Assembly: GCA_035710745.1 (NCBI GenBank)
Contig: DASTCX010000003.1
Location: 145,979-209,978, forward strand
Reading direction: 5' to 3'
Length of the DNA stretch: 64,000 nucleotides
Source: Candidatus Eremiobacteraceae bacterium
GTDB taxonomy: Bacteria; Vulcanimicrobiota; Vulcanimicrobiia; Eremiobacterales; Eremiobacteraceae
The translations under genes were made by a program, and so were the position numbers. Under the pieces are notes generated by a model. The model made no database searches, had not been told where the DNA came from, and saw only the letters and a list, made by a program, of their open reading frames with translations. This document shows, piece by piece, positions 25,076 to 33,953 of this stretch. How positions within the stretch are numbered: the stretch's first letter is position 1; every line of letters starts with the position of its first letter.

Positions 25076-28000
25076 ATGCATACGGATGGCCGGCGAACCC
25101 TAAGGTTCATTCTCGTCATCGCGATCGCTCTTGCGGCGCTCGCCTCGACCTATGCGGCGCTCTCTATTTTGTGGACTCCGCGGGCAAGCCTCGGATTCGG
25201 ACTCAGGGGCCGGACCGTCATCGGGGTCGCGCCGCAGTCGTCCGCTGGCTTGGAGGGTATACGGCCGCACGATCAACTCAGCAAGACGACGCCTCTCGGT
25301 GCGCACCTCCGGATGCTTTGGTACGACGACTATCGACCAGGCGAGACGCAAGCGCTGACAGTCGAACGTGGGTCGACGGCGCGCGACGTCGTCCTGACGG
25401 CCCAGCAACATCCCTTGCCGTTCACCCAAACGGCCGAAACGCTTATCGCTCTCCAACTCGCGAGCTACATCATCTTCATCGCTGTCGGAACGTGGCTCGT
25501 CCTCGTTCGGCCCGCGCGGTTCACCTGGGGATTCTTCGTCTGTTGTCTTGGACTGGCGGCAGCGCCGCCGATGATCGGATGGGCGGTCTCGGGCCTGAAT
25601 TCCGTGCTCGGCCTCGTCGCCTTTTGCACTTGGATCGTCATCAATGACGTGGCCACCATAGGTTTTCTCGTCTTCGCCCTGCGTTATCCAAGCGACGAAC
25701 TCGTCGGGTGGCGCGCACAGGTCGCGAGGTTCCTACCGCTCTTGCTCGCGGGGATGATCGCGCTCGATGCTTGGAGCGTGAGGGCGTGGTACACGGGCGA
25801 CGCCTTACCGGCGTGGGCGACGTGGGCGAGCGACGCGGCGGGATTCAGCGCGTGCATCGTGGGCGTGTTGTCGCTCGTCATGACATACCGGTCCGCCACT
25901 CCGCGCGACCGGCAGCGCCTTCTGTGGAGCATCATCGGATCGTGTGTCGGCTTCATCGGCTGGTTCATGTCGATCGCGTTTGCGAATCAAGGGTGGTTCA
26001 TCGCGAGCCGCATCTCGGGGTTCGCGATGCTCGCGATCCCGTTGTCGGTGGGCTACGCAGTCATCAAGCACCGCGTGGTCGACGTGCGCTTCGCTCTGAA
26101 CAGGGCGCTCACGTTCAGCATCATCGCTTCGTGTCTCGTCGGCATCCTCGCGCTCACGTACTGGGGCACGGCATCCGTTTTGCAGCAGAGCCATGCGCAG
26201 CTGATCGTGCAGATCGCGATCGCGATGCTCGTGGGCGTCGCTCTGCAACGTATCTACGGTCGCGTAGAACGGTGGCTCCGGCATGCTTTGTTCCGCGGTC
26301 ACGAGCGGGCCGAAGCGGCGCTCGACGCCGCGGCGGGCATCTTGGCCGTCGCGACGTCGTTCGATAGGCTCGACGCACTTCTCGCGGTGGAGCCGGCGGA
26401 GGCGTTGCAACTCGAATACGCCGGCGTGTATCGCAGCGGCCCCGACGGTGGGTTTCGGCGCGTCGCCAGCGCCGGTTCGAGCGCTTCGTTGCCCGACCGC
26501 ATTTCTGCCGACGACTCGTCGACCGTGCGCTTACACGCGCAGTCTTTCTTCATAGAAGAAGCCGGCGTTCCGTTCGCCATCCTCGTGTGCGGTCCGCACC
26601 GCAGCGGAACCGTCCTGGATCCGGACGAGATCAAGATGATGCGCCGATTTTCGGATGCGGGTGCGCGCGCCTATCGGGGTTTAGCGATGCGTTCGCAGCA
26701 GACGAAGCGCCTCGCCGAGCTGTTGCAATCGGCTCCGCAGGTCGAGCACGACGGGCTTGCCGACTTCCTCACGGATCAGGTCATGAATTCGCTTGCGGCC
26801 GATGACCGCGCTATCGTCGTCGCGTGCGCGACCGTTCCCGACGCGACCGGCGATGAGATTGCGGAAGCCATCGGTTCCGGTTCAGTGAGTAATCGTGTAA
26901 CCGAACTGCTCGCCACGACGCCATTCATCGTTCGGGGCGATGAAGGCTATCGAGCTCATCGGATGCTGGAGTCCGTTCTTCGCCGGCGCCTTCCGGACGG
27001 CGGTCGCGACGCGTTGACGCGCTGCGCTGCGCGTGCGTCGCGCGAAGGCGACCACATACGCGCCGCGCGCCGGTACATGCAGGCAGGCGATCGCGTGCAG
27101 GCGTTTGTTTCGCTCGAGACGTTCATGTCGAACAGCGGCCTCGAGCACCCGGACGTGACCGACGATCTGTACGCGCTCGTGGAATCCGCGACGACCGCCG
27201 AACTCAAGCGATATCCCAACCTGCTCGCGGCGCGCGTCTTCCGGCTGTGTCTGGTCGCGGAGAATCCGTCCGTGCGCAACGAGTCGCTTGCAGTTTGGCA
27301 AGTGCCGCTCGAAATCGATCGTGACGGTCACGACCGGCTCACCGCGAGCCTCGCGTTTGCCGTCTGCGAGTCCGGAGAACCGGAACGAGCGCAGCGCATG
27401 CTCGATAACCGCAAAGGCGCGCTCGGGAGCGCCGTCCGCGCGATTATCGAAGGCAAGCGAGGCGGCACGCGCGCCTGCGAGGCTCTTGCGCTCCAAACCG
27501 CGATGGAAGCGGATGCGTCGAGCGTCGCCGAGAGGATCGCATTGCTCGCGCGTTCGCAATACGTCGATCGGCTCTCCGGCCGCTGGCCGGAATCAAGGCT
27601 TCTCGCCGAGCGCATCGGCGCCGGGCACGGGCCCTGGTCGACACTGTCGCTGGTCGAGCAGCTCATTACTGCTTGGACCGCGGACGACGCCTCGTGTCGA
27701 GCACTGGCGCACAGCCTACTCGAGGAGTTGTCGGGCCCTGCAAAAGACTCGCTCGCGCATCTCGCGGAGAATGCGGGCGGCGGCACGCGGTCGCCGGCAA
27801 CCACGTGTTATCCGAAGTATGCCGCGTATTCATGGTTGATGCGGGCGTGCAACGAGATCGACGACGCCGATGCGATTCGTTGTGCCGAACGCGCCGCGGA
27901 GAGCGCTGCGATCGCGAGAGAACCGTATCTCCAAGTCCTCACGCTCGCGTGCCTCAGTGAGCTTGACGCGGAACGTCGCTTCGCCCACCTCGCGAGCGCC

Positions 28001-28855
28001 GTCGCGACCGCGCGCGAGACCGAGGCGGATGCGTTGACATCGTCGATCATGTCGCTCGTCGCCGATGATATCGATGCGGGGATGCTTGCGCCCGTGATCG
28101 CTCGCATGCGCAGGCGCAGCGCGAGCGGTGCGCCGCCGATCACGGTAGAGGTCGCATCCGGCACGGTGAGACGGGGGCGAGAACCCGTCGCCCTTTCGGA
28201 AGGCGAGACGGCTCTGGCCATCGCGCTCGCTCGCTCACCGCGGCCGAGCGCGAGCGGCGAACTTGTCGAAATGCTGTGGCCCGACCTCGACGAGGCGAAT
28301 GGCGCCAGGGCGCTACAGACATGCGTCTATCGCTTGCGGTCGAAGATCGGCGATCCCAACGCGGTCGAAAGCGTGGCGCAAGGATACCGCCTCAGACGGG
28401 GGACGACCGTCGACGTCTGGGAGGCCGATCGGCTGTTGGCGGAGTTGCCCGCAAGTTCGGCCCCGGACGAGTTCCAGCGCGCCCGGCTGGAAAGCATCGT
28501 TCGCCGCCTCGGGTCGGCTCGCCGGATGTCGAACTTCGCGTGGGAGTGGTACGCCGAAGTTGAGCGTCGCGTCGCGGATTTGCTGCGGCTCGCGCGACAG
28601 CGCCTCGCGGACGATGATCTCAAACGCGGTCGTGCGCAACGGGCGCTTGAGATCGCCCGCGACATGATCGCGGCCGACGAGTTCGACGAGTCCGCTCGCG
28701 AGCTGGCGATCCGCGCTCACCTCCTCATCGGCGACGTCGCCGAGGGCAGGCGCGAGTTCCGACGATACCGCGATCTCCTTCTCCGGGAACTATCGACCGA
28801 GCCGGCTGCGTCCCTCGCCGCGCTTCTGAAAATCGAAGACAGCCCCGAGCCGTAA
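25076..28855 (+). CDS. Membrane-bound SARP/BTAD regulator with PDZ-like, 7TM and GAF-like modules
   Basis: The product is 1259 residues from ATG 25076 (CAGGA upstream). In order: one helix (12-33); a PDZ-like segment (~40-110: GLRGRTVIGVAPQSSAGLEGIRPHDQL); about eight helices (~122-390); a GAF-like domain (~410-530); a helical, MalT-like stretch (~550-1010) with HRMLESVLRRRLPDGGRDAL; a winged helix (~1022-1110: VALSEGETALAIAL, LVEMLWPDLDEANGARALQTCVYRLRSKIG, VAQGYRLRR); and a BTAD domain (~1115-1250) ending RREFRRYRDLLLRELSTEPAASLAALL. SARP proteins activate transcription and are normally soluble. The N-terminal half looks like a sensor-kinase input module with the kinase replaced by a SARP output. 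It is probably a one-component membrane regulator, possibly of the surface gene that follows. Confidence 0.85.
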   Translation: MHTDGRRTLRFILVIAIALAALASTYAALSILWTPRASLGFGLRGRTVIGVAPQSSAGLEGIRPHDQLSKTTPLGAHLRMLWYDDYRPGETQALTVERGSTARDVVLTAQQHPLPFTQTAETLIALQLASYIIFIAVGTWLVLVRPARFTWGFFVCCLGLAAAPPMIGWAVSGLNSVLGLVAFCTWIVINDVATIGFLVFALRYPSDELVGWRAQVARFLPLLLAGMIALDAWSVRAWYTGDALPAWATWASDAAGFSACIVGVLSLVMTYRSATPRDRQRLLWSIIGSCVGFIGWFMSIAFANQGWFIASRISGFAMLAIPLSVGYAVIKHRVVDVRFALNRALTFSIIASCLVGILALTYWGTASVLQQSHAQLIVQIAIAMLVGVALQRIYGRVERWLRHALFRGHERAEAALDAAAGILAVATSFDRLDALLAVEPAEALQLEYAGVYRSGPDGGFRRVASAGSSASLPDRISADDSSTVRLHAQSFFIEEAGVPFAILVCGPHRSGTVLDPDEIKMMRRFSDAGARAYRGLAMRSQQTKRLAELLQSAPQVEHDGLADFLTDQVMNSLAADDRAIVVACATVPDATGDEIAEAIGSGSVSNRVTELLATTPFIVRGDEGYRAHRMLESVLRRRLPDGGRDALTRCAARASREGDHIRAARRYMQAGDRVQAFVSLETFMSNSGLEHPDVTDDLYALVESATTAELKRYPNLLAARVFRLCLVAENPSVRNESLAVWQVPLEIDRDGHDRLTASLAFAVCESGEPERAQRMLDNRKGALGSAVRAIIEGKRGGTRACEALALQTAMEADASSVAERIALLARSQYVDRLSGRWPESRLLAERIGAGHGPWSTLSLVEQLITAWTADDASCRALAHSLLEELSGPAKDSLAHLAENAGGGTRSPATTCYPKYAAYSWLMRACNEIDDADAIRCAERAAESAAIAREPYLQVLTLACLSELDAERRFAHLASAVATARETEADALTSSIMSLVADDIDAGMLAPVIARMRRRSASGAPPITVEVASGTVRRGREPVALSEGETALAIALARSPRPSASGELVEMLWPDLDEANGARALQTCVYRLRSKIGDPNAVESVAQGYRLRRGTTVDVWEADRLLAELPASSAPDEFQRARLESIVRRLGSARRMSNFAWEWYAEVERRVADLLRLARQRLADDDLKRGRAQRALEIARDMIAADEFDESARELAIRAHLLIGDVAEGRREFRRYRDLLLRELSTEPAASLAALLKIEDSPEP

Positions 28856-28996
28856 GCGCTCCGTGAGCGGTCCGCAGCGCGCGACCCCGCGCGGTATTGG
28901 CCGCCGTCAGCCGGCCGTGCCTGCCTTCCCTTAGACTTCGAACATCAACGTACTGCACCGTCGTTCGCACGGCCGTCTGGGGGAGACACGTTCATC

Positions 28997-30322
28997 ATGA
29001 GTCACATGCGAGTCAAGTTCTCTGTCGGCGCCGCCTTCGTAGCGGCGTGCGCAGCGTTCGCGGTCGCTGCCGCGGCGATGCTGCCCGCGAGCTCGTCTCC
29101 GATCGCAAGCACCGTCACCGTCACGGAGTGTTCGTCCAGCTCGCCGTGCATCGACGTCAGGAATTCAAGCACCGGCCAAGCGGTTCGAGGGAGCTCGGCT
29201 CAAGGCGACGCCATCTCGGGCCGGACGAAAGCGTTCAGCGCCAAAGGAGGCGCGCGTGACGTGATGGCCGGCGTGCTCGGCGAGGATGTGTCCGTACCTC
29301 CAGCCGGACAAGAGAACTTCAGCTCTGGATTGGCCGGACGTTCGCAGACCGGTTTCGGCATCACGGGCTTCAGCAAGATCCACGCCGGCGTCGTCGGGTC
29401 GACGACCAACCCTAGTCTTTCTGACGGCTACGGCACGGCCGGCGTCGAGGGCTTCGATCAATCCAACGACGGTGGCCAGAACAATCTGGGCGTCGAGGGC
29501 GGAACGACCGCTGGCACCGGCGTCTTCGGGTTCTCGTCGCTCGGCAACGGCGTTCGCGGCATCACGTTCAATCCAAGTTCGCAGAACCAACAGCATCGCG
29601 CAGCGGTCTTCGGGATCGACATGTCCACCGATGGCGGCGGGCTCAACTTCGGCGTCGCCGGCTTCAGCCCGGCGACGGGAATCGCCGGACTGAGCGTTGC
29701 CGCGCCGACAACCCAGGGCGCGCCGATCGCGCCGGCGGTCGCTGCCGTGTGTCTGAACGGCGGCGCAGCGATCCAAGCGGTGACGAGCCTCGCGCTTCCT
29801 TATACGTTGCTCATGACGCTGGATTGCGGCGGAAACCTCACCGTCTCGGGAACGATAATGTCGCAATCCGCGATGGTCGATACGAAGACGGTCGATGGAC
29901 GCGACGTCGCCGCCTACCAGGCTCGGCAGACGCAAGCGACGATCGAGGACTTCGGTGAAGGTCAGATCGTCAATGGAATCGGTGCGGTGCGGCTCAACGC
30001 CGACTTCGCCTCGACGATCGATCGACGCGGCAATTACCTGGTGTTCATCACACCCGAAGGCGACAGCCGCGGATTATACGTCGAACACAAGACGAGCGCC
30101 GGCTTCGAGGTCCGGGAGAGCCAGGGTGGGCGCTCCACCATCGCGTTCTCGTACCGTATCGTCGCCCGCCCGATGGGTGCTGACGGGGACCGCCTGCCAG
30201 CGGTGAGAGATGTCATGGCGCGCGAGTCCGCCGGCGTCCATCGCTCGGGAGTGACGGCAGCGAAGATGTTGCGGCAGCTTGGGATCACGAAGGCGGCGTC
30301 GCCCTCAGTCGTCGGTGAATAA
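28997..30322 (+). CDS. Secreted glycine-rich repeat protein B (paralogue of the 18684 protein)
   Basis: The product is 441 residues with GGGGGAGAC upstream of the ATG. The signal helix is FSVGAAFVAACAAFAVAAAAM. The short ECSSSSPCIDV resembles CTSTSPCQVY in protein A. Repeats such as GVFGFSSLGNGVRGITF and GVAGFSPATGIAGLS cover ~60-240. The tail (TQATIEDFGEGQIV, YLVFITPEGDSRGLYV, GFEVRESQGGRSTIAFSYRIVARPMG) aligns closely with that of protein A, with an extra ~40 residues after it. It lies 141 nt behind the membrane SARP gene in the same direction, which is consistent with regulation by it. Function unknown, probably a surface structural protein. Confidence 0.72.
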   Translation: MSHMRVKFSVGAAFVAACAAFAVAAAAMLPASSSPIASTVTVTECSSSSPCIDVRNSSTGQAVRGSSAQGDAISGRTKAFSAKGGARDVMAGVLGEDVSVPPAGQENFSSGLAGRSQTGFGITGFSKIHAGVVGSTTNPSLSDGYGTAGVEGFDQSNDGGQNNLGVEGGTTAGTGVFGFSSLGNGVRGITFNPSSQNQQHRAAVFGIDMSTDGGGLNFGVAGFSPATGIAGLSVAAPTTQGAPIAPAVAAVCLNGGAAIQAVTSLALPYTLLMTLDCGGNLTVSGTIMSQSAMVDTKTVDGRDVAAYQARQTQATIEDFGEGQIVNGIGAVRLNADFASTIDRRGNYLVFITPEGDSRGLYVEHKTSAGFEVRESQGGRSTIAFSYRIVARPMGADGDRLPAVRDVMARESAGVHRSGVTAAKMLRQLGITKAASPSVVGE

Positions 30323-30338
30323 CTTTTCGGCAGCGACG

Positions 30339-30698
30339 ATGGGACCGTCGAAATACGGGATCCGAAGGTTGCTCGCCGCGCTTCGGAAGCCCGATATGCT
30401 GGAACGGCTGCCGCTCGCCGTTGAACTCAAGGTCGCACTCGGCGCGGCGACGGCGCGCGAAGCGGTGATCAAGGTGGTCGATCGGGCGTTCAGCGTGCGG
30501 ACGCCGTCGAACGAGCTCATGCGAGCGGTGGTCGTTTCGGGCGATGTCGAGGGGAACAAGGCGTCGTACGTCGCGGCCACTCTCCACGTTTCGATGCGCA
30601 CGCTGTTTCGTCGGCGCTCGGATGCCGTCGAGGCGATCGCGGCGGCGATCGACGGGATCGTCCATCATTCATCGAACGGATCGTACCTGCCGGAATAG
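30339..30698 (+). CDS. Small helix-turn-helix protein
   Basis: The product is 119 residues if started at ATG 30339, 17 nt after protein B. A start at 30279 would overlap that gene by 44 nt. The C-terminal half, VSGDVEGNKASYVAATLHVSMRTLFRRRSDAVEAIAAAI, is compatible with a helix-turn-helix in which LHVSMRTLFRRR is the recognition helix. The N-terminal half is helical (RRLLAALRKPDMLERLPLAVELKVAL). It resembles the small DNA-binding partners often found beside SARP or sigma-like regulators, but I cannot name a family. It may be cotranscribed with protein B. Confidence 0.55.
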   Translation: MGPSKYGIRRLLAALRKPDMLERLPLAVELKVALGAATAREAVIKVVDRAFSVRTPSNELMRAVVVSGDVEGNKASYVAATLHVSMRTLFRRRSDAVEAIAAAIDGIVHHSSNGSYLPE

Positions 30699-30737
30699 CC
30701 GAGGTCCAAGAGCGGCCGCGGCCGAACGCGCTGAGCG

Positions 30738-31826
30738 ATGTCCCCAGAGGGAAGGTCCTCAAGAGGCCCCGTCTTCGTTTTGTTTTTCGAAGCGGTGGCG
30801 ACGCTGCTCTGCGTCGCGATCATCGTGCCTCCCGCAAACCGCGTCATGCTCATCGCGACGGTCGCGGCCGTCGAGCTCACTCCGTACATCCTTATCCTCA
30901 GTGCGATCGGGCTGTTCGCTGCGTTGCGCTTTGGGGGCCGCCTCAGGACACCGGTGGCCTCGCTAGCGGCGATAAACATACTGTTTTGCGCGATACCGAT
31001 CGTCGCGACTGTGCGGTCTGGAATCCCGTTGCGATTGCCCGTGATCCCGAGAGCGAGCGACATCGTCGAGTTTTCGGTCCCGGTCGATCTCGGCGTCGAG
31101 CGAACTTCGATCCGCGCCTATCTGCCGCGCTCGGGTCAGAACAATCCGGTCGTGTTCGCGATCTACGGAGGGGCGTGGCAATGGGGTTCGCCGGACAATG
31201 ATGCGACGCTCAATCGATATCTCGCGGCGAGAGGCTATGCGGTATTTGCGCTCGACTACAGACATGCTCCGGCTTATGAGTTTCCGACGCCGCTCGGCGA
31301 TGTGCGGGCGGAAATCGCGCTCGTCACGAGCCAGGCGAAGAAGTATCGGATTGACACGCGACGGATGGCGATCCTCGGCCATTCGTCGGGCGGCCAAATG
31401 GCGGAATTGAGCGCGTTCGCTCCAGGTACGCCCTTCCGCGCGCTCGTGAGTTTCTCGGGCGCGGTGGATCTCACTATGGGATACGAGTTTCCCCCATCGC
31501 CCGATCCCATCGGCGTTCCGGAGATCATAAGCTCGTACATGGGAGGAACACCAGTTCAAATGCCGGGCCGCTACCATGCCGCATCTCCGATCGACAACGT
31601 GCGCTGCGGGTCGCCTCCGACATTGCTCATATATGGCAACAGGGACCACGTCGTAGACTTTCGCTCGGCGCTGAGATTGCGCGATGCGCTTCGATCGTGC
31701 GGGACCGACGTCACGCTGCTCGAGCTTCCATGGACGGAACACGGATTTGAGGACGTTCCTTGGGGCCTTCACGCGTCGATCGCGTTCGCTGAAGTCGAAA
31801 CGTTTCTGCACCGTACGTTGCAGTAG
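30738..31826 (+). CDS. Membrane-anchored alpha/beta-hydrolase (esterase/lipase, HSL-like)
   Basis: The product is 362 residues. Three N-terminal hydrophobic helices (~12-31, ~37-63, ~72-92) anchor a hydrolase domain (~105-362). The oxyanion element is YGGAWQWG (143-150). The nucleophile elbow GHSSGG places Ser216, and DYRHAP follows the family pattern. Likely acid Asp303 (YGNRDHVVD) and His335 (WTEHGFED) complete the triad. This matches carboxylesterases of the BD-FAE/HSL kind, here attached to the membrane. The substrate is unknown. It starts 39 nt after the small HTH gene on the same strand. Confidence 0.85.
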   Translation: MSPEGRSSRGPVFVLFFEAVATLLCVAIIVPPANRVMLIATVAAVELTPYILILSAIGLFAALRFGGRLRTPVASLAAINILFCAIPIVATVRSGIPLRLPVIPRASDIVEFSVPVDLGVERTSIRAYLPRSGQNNPVVFAIYGGAWQWGSPDNDATLNRYLAARGYAVFALDYRHAPAYEFPTPLGDVRAEIALVTSQAKKYRIDTRRMAILGHSSGGQMAELSAFAPGTPFRALVSFSGAVDLTMGYEFPPSPDPIGVPEIISSYMGGTPVQMPGRYHAASPIDNVRCGSPPTLLIYGNRDHVVDFRSALRLRDALRSCGTDVTLLELPWTEHGFEDVPWGLHASIAFAEVETFLHRTLQ

Positions 31827-31856
31827 AGAAGAACTGCTAAGAGTTTGGAGTCTGGC

Positions 31857-32273
31857 ATGCCGCAAGCATCGATTCTCATCGCAGCGGTGATCATCGCAGG
31901 GCTAATCGGATACGCGCTGGGACGTGCGCGTGGCCGAGAAGGAGCGACCGGTCAAGGGCGTCTCACACTCGACTCGCCGCCGACCACCACGAAGACGGAT
32001 CTCGCGGTTCCGACGTCGTCGACGTCTTCGGCCCTCGCCGATACCCTGGAATCGCTGGTCGCGTCAATGCCAGGAGCGGTGACGCCCTCGGTTCAAGCGG
32101 GCGCACACGTGTCCATCAAGACGGACGTCACAAGAATCTTCGAACTTCCGAGCAAGGATTTGGCGGAAGCGGTCGCAGAGCGGGAGCGCGCAAAAGGGAT
32201 GTCGGTCGTCGTCGCACCTCCCGACGCATCGGGCCAGATGTGGCGCGTCACCGCGACGAAGTCGCAAAGCTAA
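31857..32273 (+). CDS. Single-pass membrane hypothetical protein
   Basis: The product is 138 residues from ATG 31857, with TTGGAG ahead of it; an in-frame TTG at 31845 overlaps that Shine-Dalgarno. An N-terminal helix (ILIAAVIIAGLIGYALGRARG) contains a small-xxx-small pattern. A Thr/Ser/Pro linker follows, then a soluble part with VTRIFELPSKDLAEAVAERERAKGMSVVVAPP. The gene lies 30 nt behind the esterase gene and may form its transcription unit. No family is recognised. Confidence 0.55.
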   Translation: MPQASILIAAVIIAGLIGYALGRARGREGATGQGRLTLDSPPTTTKTDLAVPTSSTSSALADTLESLVASMPGAVTPSVQAGAHVSIKTDVTRIFELPSKDLAEAVAERERAKGMSVVVAPPDASGQMWRVTATKSQS

Positions 32274-32350
32274 ACGGTCATTACGGTCCGGCGCTGCGGG
32301 CGGCTACGTGGAGCTCAGCCGCGCGAAGGTTGCCAATTCGGTCGCCTTGA

Positions 32351-33817
32351 TTAGGTCGACGTAGTTGGCGCCCCGCACCACGTCGTTAGAGAATCGTTGA
32401 GGCCGTTTTTGGTTTCGTCTCCGACCCAGGCGACGTGTCCATCCGGCCGGATCAACACGGCGGTCGGAGCGGCGACCGTTCCCAATGCGGGCAACGCCCA
32501 CACGCCGTCGTATTTCGCGTCGATCAGCCGTACACGATCCATCCACGGGGTGATGTCAAAGCCGTTTGGGTCGCCGAAGTTGAGCAGCACCGGCCGCGCA
32601 GCGTGCAGCGTGGCGAACACCCGCAGCGGGCCATCGGTTGTGACCAAGTCGAGGTCCGGCATGCGACGTCCGACAAGCGGGTGTCCGCCGCCAAGATCGT
32701 AGCGAACGTCCAGACCAGACATGCTCGCCGCGAAACGCTTGCGAGGTTCGTCCATGCGGAGAAGCTCTGACATCATTTCACGCAAGGCGTTGATACGGTC
32801 GTCTGCGCGGTTGCGAAGCACCCCTTGGGCCATGTTGTTGCGCAGCACGCTCGCGCCGATCGGGTGACGCTCGACGTGGTAGGTATCCAGGACGCTCTCT
32901 GGCGACGTCTTCTTGACCACTTGAGCAAGCTTCCATCCCAGATTCACCGCATCTTGGACACCGATGTTGAGTCCTTGGCCGCCGACCGGGCTATGCACGT
33001 GCGCGGCATCGCCGGCCAACAAGACCCGCCGGTCGCGGTATGCGGCGGCTTGCCGAGCCATGTCGGTGAAACGGGAGATCCACCTTGGGTTGTGGATTCC
33101 GTAATCGGTTTCACACACGGCGATGAGCGACTCACTCACATCGCGCAATGTAGGCTCGCTACTCGGTCCGAGTCGCTGTTCGCCCACGACGAGTCGCACT
33201 CCATCATCGTCCAACCTATTGAGCGCGTAGAACCCTCGCGCATCGTGGTGGATGCCTGCCACCGGCTCGCCCGTCATCTCAGCCTCGGCGATCAGCCAAC
33301 TCGTGGTAGGATCCCATCCGGGAAAGTCGATACCGGCCGTCTTTCGGACCGTACTACGGCCGCCGTCGCAACCTACGAGATATTGCGCACGCATGGATCT
33401 GCCATCGGACAACTGCACGTCGACGGCGTAATCGTCCTGTCGGAAACCCGTCACCTCACACTCGCGATGGATACGCACCCCCAGTTCGTCGACCCACTCG
33501 GCCAGTAATCGCTCGATGTGCTTCTGGAAGAGCCCGAGCACGTAGTTATGCCGAGTCGGAAAGTCGCTGATGTCGAGCGAGGTGTCGGCAAAATGGACGA
33601 CAGGATAGGTTTTCCCATGCGCTAGGAACCGCTCAGCGATGCCACGCTGATCGAGAACTTCGATCGTGCGCGAGTGCAGGCCACCCGCACGCGAGCCGAC
33701 GATCTCTTGGTTAGCACGCCGTTCGACAACGGTTACGTCGACCGCGGCGAGCGCCAGTTCACCCGCCAGCATCAGGCCAGTCGGGCCCGCGCCCACAACG
33801 GTCACCTCTGCGTCCAT
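32351..33817 (-). CDS. FAD-dependent aromatic monooxygenase (PheA/TfdB/RdmE type)
   Basis: The product is 488 residues from ATG 33817; a longer frame from 33865 adds residues before the FAD motif. The Rossmann fingerprint TVVGAGPTGLMLAGELALA opens the protein. The DG motif is VGCDGGRSTVRKTAGID and the GD motif is VLLAGDAAHVHSPVGGQGLNIGVQDAVNLGWKLA. The C-terminal ~100 residues form the thioredoxin-like lid of phenol-hydroxylase-type enzymes (PLRVFATLHAARPVLLNF ... AAPTAVLIRPDGHVAWVG). Such group A flavoprotein hydroxylases act on phenols or polyketide-type aromatics using NAD(P)H. It stands alone, with local base composition less GC-rich than the surroundings, so lateral transfer is possible. 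Confidence 0.88.
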   Translation of the reverse strand: MDAEVTVVGAGPTGLMLAGELALAAVDVTVVERRANQEIVGSRAGGLHSRTIEVLDQRGIAERFLAHGKTYPVVHFADTSLDISDFPTRHNYVLGLFQKHIERLLAEWVDELGVRIHRECEVTGFRQDDYAVDVQLSDGRSMRAQYLVGCDGGRSTVRKTAGIDFPGWDPTTSWLIAEAEMTGEPVAGIHHDARGFYALNRLDDDGVRLVVGEQRLGPSSEPTLRDVSESLIAVCETDYGIHNPRWISRFTDMARQAAAYRDRRVLLAGDAAHVHSPVGGQGLNIGVQDAVNLGWKLAQVVKKTSPESVLDTYHVERHPIGASVLRNNMAQGVLRNRADDRINALREMMSELLRMDEPRKRFAASMSGLDVRYDLGGGHPLVGRRMPDLDLVTTDGPLRVFATLHAARPVLLNFGDPNGFDITPWMDRVRLIDAKYDGVWALPALGTVAAPTAVLIRPDGHVAWVGDETKNGLNDSLTTWCGAPTTST

Positions 33818-33898
33818 ACGTCCGGCATTGTACGACACGACCAGAGGCTTGCCGCAAGTCCCCATCCATGGTGTATAATGAAACTGGAGAAGAGCAGT

Positions 33899-33922
33899 GA
33901 AGGCGACTATTTAGTCGCCTTC
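33899..33922 (-). terminator. Strong hairpin between PQQ-propeller and monooxygenase genes
   Basis: GAAGGCGACTA-TT-TAGTCGCCTTC has perfect 11-bp arms. It begins 31 nt beyond the stop of the PQQ-propeller gene on the minus strand and 81 nt before the monooxygenase start. There is no T-run, so it may be an RNA-level terminator or a DNA site. A TATAAT hexamer (33874-33879) on the plus strand lies close by. Confidence 0.45.
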
Positions 33923-33953
33923 GCTGTGTACTAGGCCGAACAGATCGTTGCGG

